In this document: positions 20,688-24,587 of the stretch, piece by piece
How positions within the stretch are numbered: the stretch's first letter is position 1
Layout of the letters: each line of letters opens with the position of its first letter
Assembly (NCBI GenBank): GCA_014904845.1
Contig: MU119712.1
Location: 1 to 24,587 of the forward strand
Direction: 5' to 3'
Length of the DNA stretch: 24,587 bases
Source of the DNA: Acephala macrosclerotiorum
Taxonomy: Eukaryota > Ascomycota > Leotiomycetes > Helotiales > Mollisiaceae
The notes under the pieces: model-generated
Database searches by the model: none
The model's input: only the letters and a program-made list of their open reading frames with translations
What the model was told of the DNA's origin: nothing
Program-made: the position numbers and the translations under genes

Positions 20688-20900
20688 AATAAATTATTAT
20701 AAAAATTATTAGTATTTTCAATTTTTTTTATTATATTAATAATATTTATCGAAAACTTTTTACGTATTATAATTTACGTAAATAATATTATTATTTTAAC
20801 GAGAAATAAAAATTTATAAATAGTAATAAAAATAATAAAATATTAAATAAAAACAATTATTAAAATATTAAAAAAAAAAATCGAATTAATATATCGAATT
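20688..20900 (+). pseudogene. Relic of a LINE-type (Tad1-like) reverse transcriptase
   Basis: One plus-strand frame reads L-stop-KLLVFSIFF at 20697-20729. Undoing C-to-T and G-to-A changes codon by codon gives QGSPVSPILF, the hallmark RT motif of non-LTR retrotransposons. In the same frame, about 25 codons on (20775-20795), it reads YVNNIII, which fits a YVDD catalytic motif with both Asp codons turned into AAT. About 35 codons further a KIELIY segment fits the KxELI motif that follows in fungal Tad1-like elements. Order, frame and spacing agree; no LTR-type RT has the first motif. The rest of the element (endonuclease, RNase H) could not be traced. Inactive. Confidence 0.55.
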
Positions 20901-22784
20901 ATTTGAAAACGAATTTATAATTTTCAAAAAATAAAAAAATATTAAAATATTTAATAATTAAAATTAAAAATTAAATTTTAAAATATATATAAAAAATAAA
21001 TATAATAAAATTATATTTATAATTTATTTATTTAAACGTATTATAAATATCAAACGAAAAAAATTTATAATTAATAAAAAAACAATTATTATAAATATAA
21101 TATTATTATAATTTTTATACGAAAATAAATTATAAAAAAAAAATTTTAATAAAATAATTCGTAAAAAGTTTTTTTAAATATTTAAATATAATATTAAATA
21201 AAATAAAAAAAGTAATATTTTTAATTTATAAAATTATATTAAATTCAATTTTAAATTACGAATTAAAAATATTAAATATAAAAACGTATTTAAAAAAAAT
21301 AAAAAAACGAAATTAATTAAAAATAAAAAAATTATTATATTATTATTTTATTAAATATATTTACAAAAAAAATAATATTAAATTTAAAAAAATATAAAAA
21401 ACGCGTATTATAAAAATTTTTATTTTAAAAAAATACAAACGAGAATTAAAATCGAATTATTTTATTTCGCGATTATTAAAAAAAAATAAAAATAATTTGA
21501 ATTTATAAATATAAAATACAAATAAATATTTTTTTAATAAATAATAATTATCGAATTCGAATAAAAAATAAATTATAATAATCGTACGTAAAAATCGTAA
21601 TAATAAAAATTATAAAAATTATTATAAAATATAAATTAATAATAAAATAATAATTTATATCGCGAGTATAATAACGAGTATAAAAACGACGTATTATAAT
21701 ATTAAAATAAATATATTAATATAAATTACTTAATATATATATTAATTTTTTTTAAAAAAAATTATTATATGTAATTGAAATATATAATAAAATAAAAATT
21801 CTATTTATATTATTTAAAAAATTTAAATATATTTTTATTATAATATATAAAAAAAATATTAAAATTAAAATAATCGAAAAAAAATAATTTAAATATAAAA
21901 AAATCGAATATTTATTTATAGAATTCAATATATTAAATTAAATATTACAAATTTAAATAATAAAATTAATCGTTAAATATAAATATAAATAACGTCTAAA
22001 AAAATTCGAGAAAACGATTTTGAATTTTTATAAAAAATTAAATATTAAATACGAAAATCGATATATAAAATTTTAAAAAAATTTTAAAATTTTTTTTATT
22101 ATATTATAATTAATATAAAAATTTCGATTATTATTATATAAAATTCAAATATAATATATTAATAATTTATAAAATATATTTAAATTAATCGATTTAAAAA
22201 TTTTTTTTTAATATACGAATTATCGTATAAAAAATATAAAATATAAAAATAAATAATTAAAAAAAACTAATTTTTATTAGTATTTTTTTAATAAAAAACA
22301 ATTTAAAATTACAAATATAAAATATTAAATAATTTAAAATAATTAAATTATAAAATTAAATATATTAAACGAAAATTAAATAAAAAAAATTTTAAAAAAA
22401 TTTAATAATACGAGTATTATAAATTAAATTATATTAAAAATTTTATATATTTAAATTATAAAAATAAATTTATTCAATTTAAAAAAACATTTAAAAAACG
22501 AGAATAAAAATTACAAATACGAAATATAATAAAAATAAATTCGTTATAAAATTATTATACGAGTAATATTTTCAAACGATTATAAAAATATAATAAAAAT
22601 ATTATTATTAAAATAATTTTATAATTTAATAATTATTACGAATTATAAAATAAATAAAAAAATAAATATTAAATTTTAATTAAAATATTTAAATAAAATA
22701 ATTTAATTAATTTATTAAAAATTTTATAATAAAAATAATTATATAATAATTTTAAATTAATATATAATCGATTTAATAAAAAAT

Positions 22785-23822
22785 ATTAAAATTTCAATTA
22801 ATATACGATTATAATTATAATTTATTAATTAATTCAAATTTTATAAAATTCGTGAATAAATTGAAATTTAATTAAATATTATTAAATTTTAAATTTTAAA
22901 TAATTTTATTAATTTTTTATTATATAAATCAATAGAATATAATTGTATTTTATAAAAATAATAATCGTAAAATTTTTAAATACGTTTTTATTTGAAATAT
23001 TAAAATTTTAAATTGTAAAAATATTAAAATTTTTTATTTTAATTACGTAATTTTTAACGAGAATTTCAAAAAATAATTTTTTAATATAAATTGAAATTTT
23101 ATTAAAAAAAGTACGTTTTTATTTTAAATATTTAAACGTTTATTTAAATGTTGAATATTTTTATAATTATATAATTTTCGAAAAATTTAAAAAAAAAAAA
23201 ATTTAAAATTATATATTAAATAAAATAATTTAAATTAATTAAATCGATCGTAATAATTTAATATAAAAAACGAAAATTTTAAAAAAAAAAATTTAATATA
23301 AAATCTTAAAAATATTTTTTTATTTAAAATATTAAAATAATAATATATTAAAATTTATTTTATTTCAATTTTATAATTATATAATTTTAAAAAAAAATTT
23401 TAAATTTTTTTTTTTTAAAATATATATTAAAAAAAAAAATTTTAATTAATTAAATCGATCGTAATATTTTAATATAAAAAACGAGAATTTTAAAAAAAAA
23501 TTTCAATATAAAATTTCGTAATACGTTTATATTTTAAATATTTAAAAATTTATTAATTTATTAAATTTTATTATTCAATAAAATTTTAAATTATTATATT
23601 ATTTTTATAATTATATTAATTTCAAATATTTATAAAACGTTTAAATTAAAAATTTTTAATTTAAAACTTAAAATAAAATTAAATTACAAAAATCGAAAAT
23701 TTTATAATTTTTCGTAAAAACGTTTTTATAAAATTTACGAAATAAAATATATATTAAATAAAAAAAAAAAAAAACTCGTTTATTAATTAATTCGTTTATA
23801 AATCGACGAACGAATTTTTTTT
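22785..23822 (+). repeat. Diverged direct repeat, more mutated copy with internal duplication
   Basis: Second copy of the 18150-18842 repeat. It is longer because a segment of about 210 bases containing AAATCGATCGTAATA is present twice (near 23243 and 23453), whereas the other copy has it once. Transitions C-to-T and G-to-A dominate the differences. Confidence 0.6.
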
Positions 23823-24313
23823 TTCAAAATAAAAATTTTGTTTTAAATTTATTTTTATAATTTCGATTATTTCGATTATATAATTATTTTTATTAATTAT
23901 ATTAACGTACGAATTAAAATTTTAAAAATTAATTTAAAATTTTAAAATTCGATTATAATATTTTTTTTTTAATAAAATTATAAAATTAATTAATCGTATT
24001 CGAATAATATTTTTTTTTTATAAATTCAAATAATAATTATTATAATACGAATAATGAATTAAATTTCGAAATTATTTAATTATTTATTATTATTAAATTT
24101 TATAATCGTATTATTTTCGAATTAATATAATTATTTTTCGACGTTAAATTTTTTAATTAAATTTTTAATTTTTTTTATTGATTTTTATTAATAAATTTAA
24201 TATTATTTAAATATATTTTTATTCGTTTAATTATAACGTTTAAAATTTATAATTTATAATAATCGATTTTATTTTTTATTTTTTATAATATATATTATAA
24301 TATAAAAACGTAA

Positions 24314-24388
<75 letters not shown>

Positions 24389-24390
24389 AT
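24314..24390 (+). repeat. (TAAA)n microsatellite, about 19 units
   Basis: Seventy-seven bases of uninterrupted TAAA units. Since it has no C or G it cannot show RIP, so its perfection says nothing about its age relative to the block; it reflects slippage in A/T-rich DNA. Confidence 0.95.
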
Positions 24391-24587
24391 TTAAAATTTT
24401 TATATATAAAATTTTTATATTTTTTAATTAAAAATTAATATTTTAAATATTTATATTATATTATATATAATATTTTATAAAAATATATTATATTTAATTT
24501 TTAATAAATATAAAAAATTATATTAAATAAATTTTTAATATAATTTTTAATTCGTAAAATATTATAATTTAAAATTACGAAATTTAT

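Larger units (their letters stand above)
16151..24587. repeat. RIP-degraded AT-rich repeat block (right)
   Basis: Like the left block this is nearly all A/T with stops in all frames, and surviving C and G are mainly in CpG. The border is sharp, at about 16150, just upstream of the PLP-enzyme gene. A less mutated part lies at about 18000-18850. A decayed LINE reverse transcriptase, a diverged direct-repeat pair and a tetranucleotide microsatellite are listed separately. I see no intact gene; the few short open frames are K/N/I/F/L-rich products of composition. Confidence 0.85.

Overview
The window looks like a piece of a filamentous ascomycete (Pezizomycotina) genome. It has a strongly two-part composition. 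About 15.7 kb at the two ends, plus the interiors of two inserted elements, is extremely AT-rich. One 250-base stretch has no G or C at all, and no coding capacity survives. This is the pattern left by repeat-induced point mutation (RIP) of repeats. Between the end blocks lies a GC-normal island (about 7.24-16.15 kb) with eukaryotic-style genes: fungal splice signals, a TATA box and no bacterial features. I cannot name the species.

Layout. 1-7240: RIP-degraded repeat block with at least two families of diverged direct repeats. 7241-7695: GC-normal sequence of unknown function, possibly including a solo LTR. 7696-8551: 856-bp DNA transposon with about 75-bp terminal inverted repeats between TA dinucleotides, AT-rich inside. 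8554-9494: the rest of the interrupted locus, with the 3' part of a NACHT/STAND-type NTPase pseudogene (minus strand) carrying one in-frame TAG. 9495-9979: divergent promoter region with a TATA box, a 19-bp palindrome around an AP-1-like core, and a short upstream ORF. 9980-11746: intact, intronless 14-helix MFS transporter of the DHA2 drug:H+ antiporter type (588 aa). 11747-12656: intergenic region between convergent genes. 12657-16056 (minus): class V aminotransferase / cysteine-desulfurase-like PLP enzyme (476 aa predicted).

The main result is that the aminotransferase is not two broken genes. Its two coding pieces join in frame through a fungal intron (donor GTAAGC, branch CTGAC, acceptor ATCAG). 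That intron has been enlarged from a predicted 93 bp to 1,969 bp by a 1,874-bp TA-flanked transposon with 35-bp terminal inverted repeats. The interior of this transposon is RIP-like and AT-rich, while its ends are not.

16151-24587: second AT-rich block. It holds a decayed non-LTR (LINE/Tad1-like) reverse transcriptase, seen as two catalytic-region motifs in one frame, a pair of diverged 0.7-1.0 kb direct repeats about 4.6 kb apart, and a (TAAA)19 microsatellite.

A transporter beside a PLP enzyme could be a small metabolism/export module, but nothing in the sequence proves that they work together. In the AT-rich blocks most surviving C and G sit in CpG, so the mutating process seems to have removed CpA, CpT and CpC while sparing CpG.
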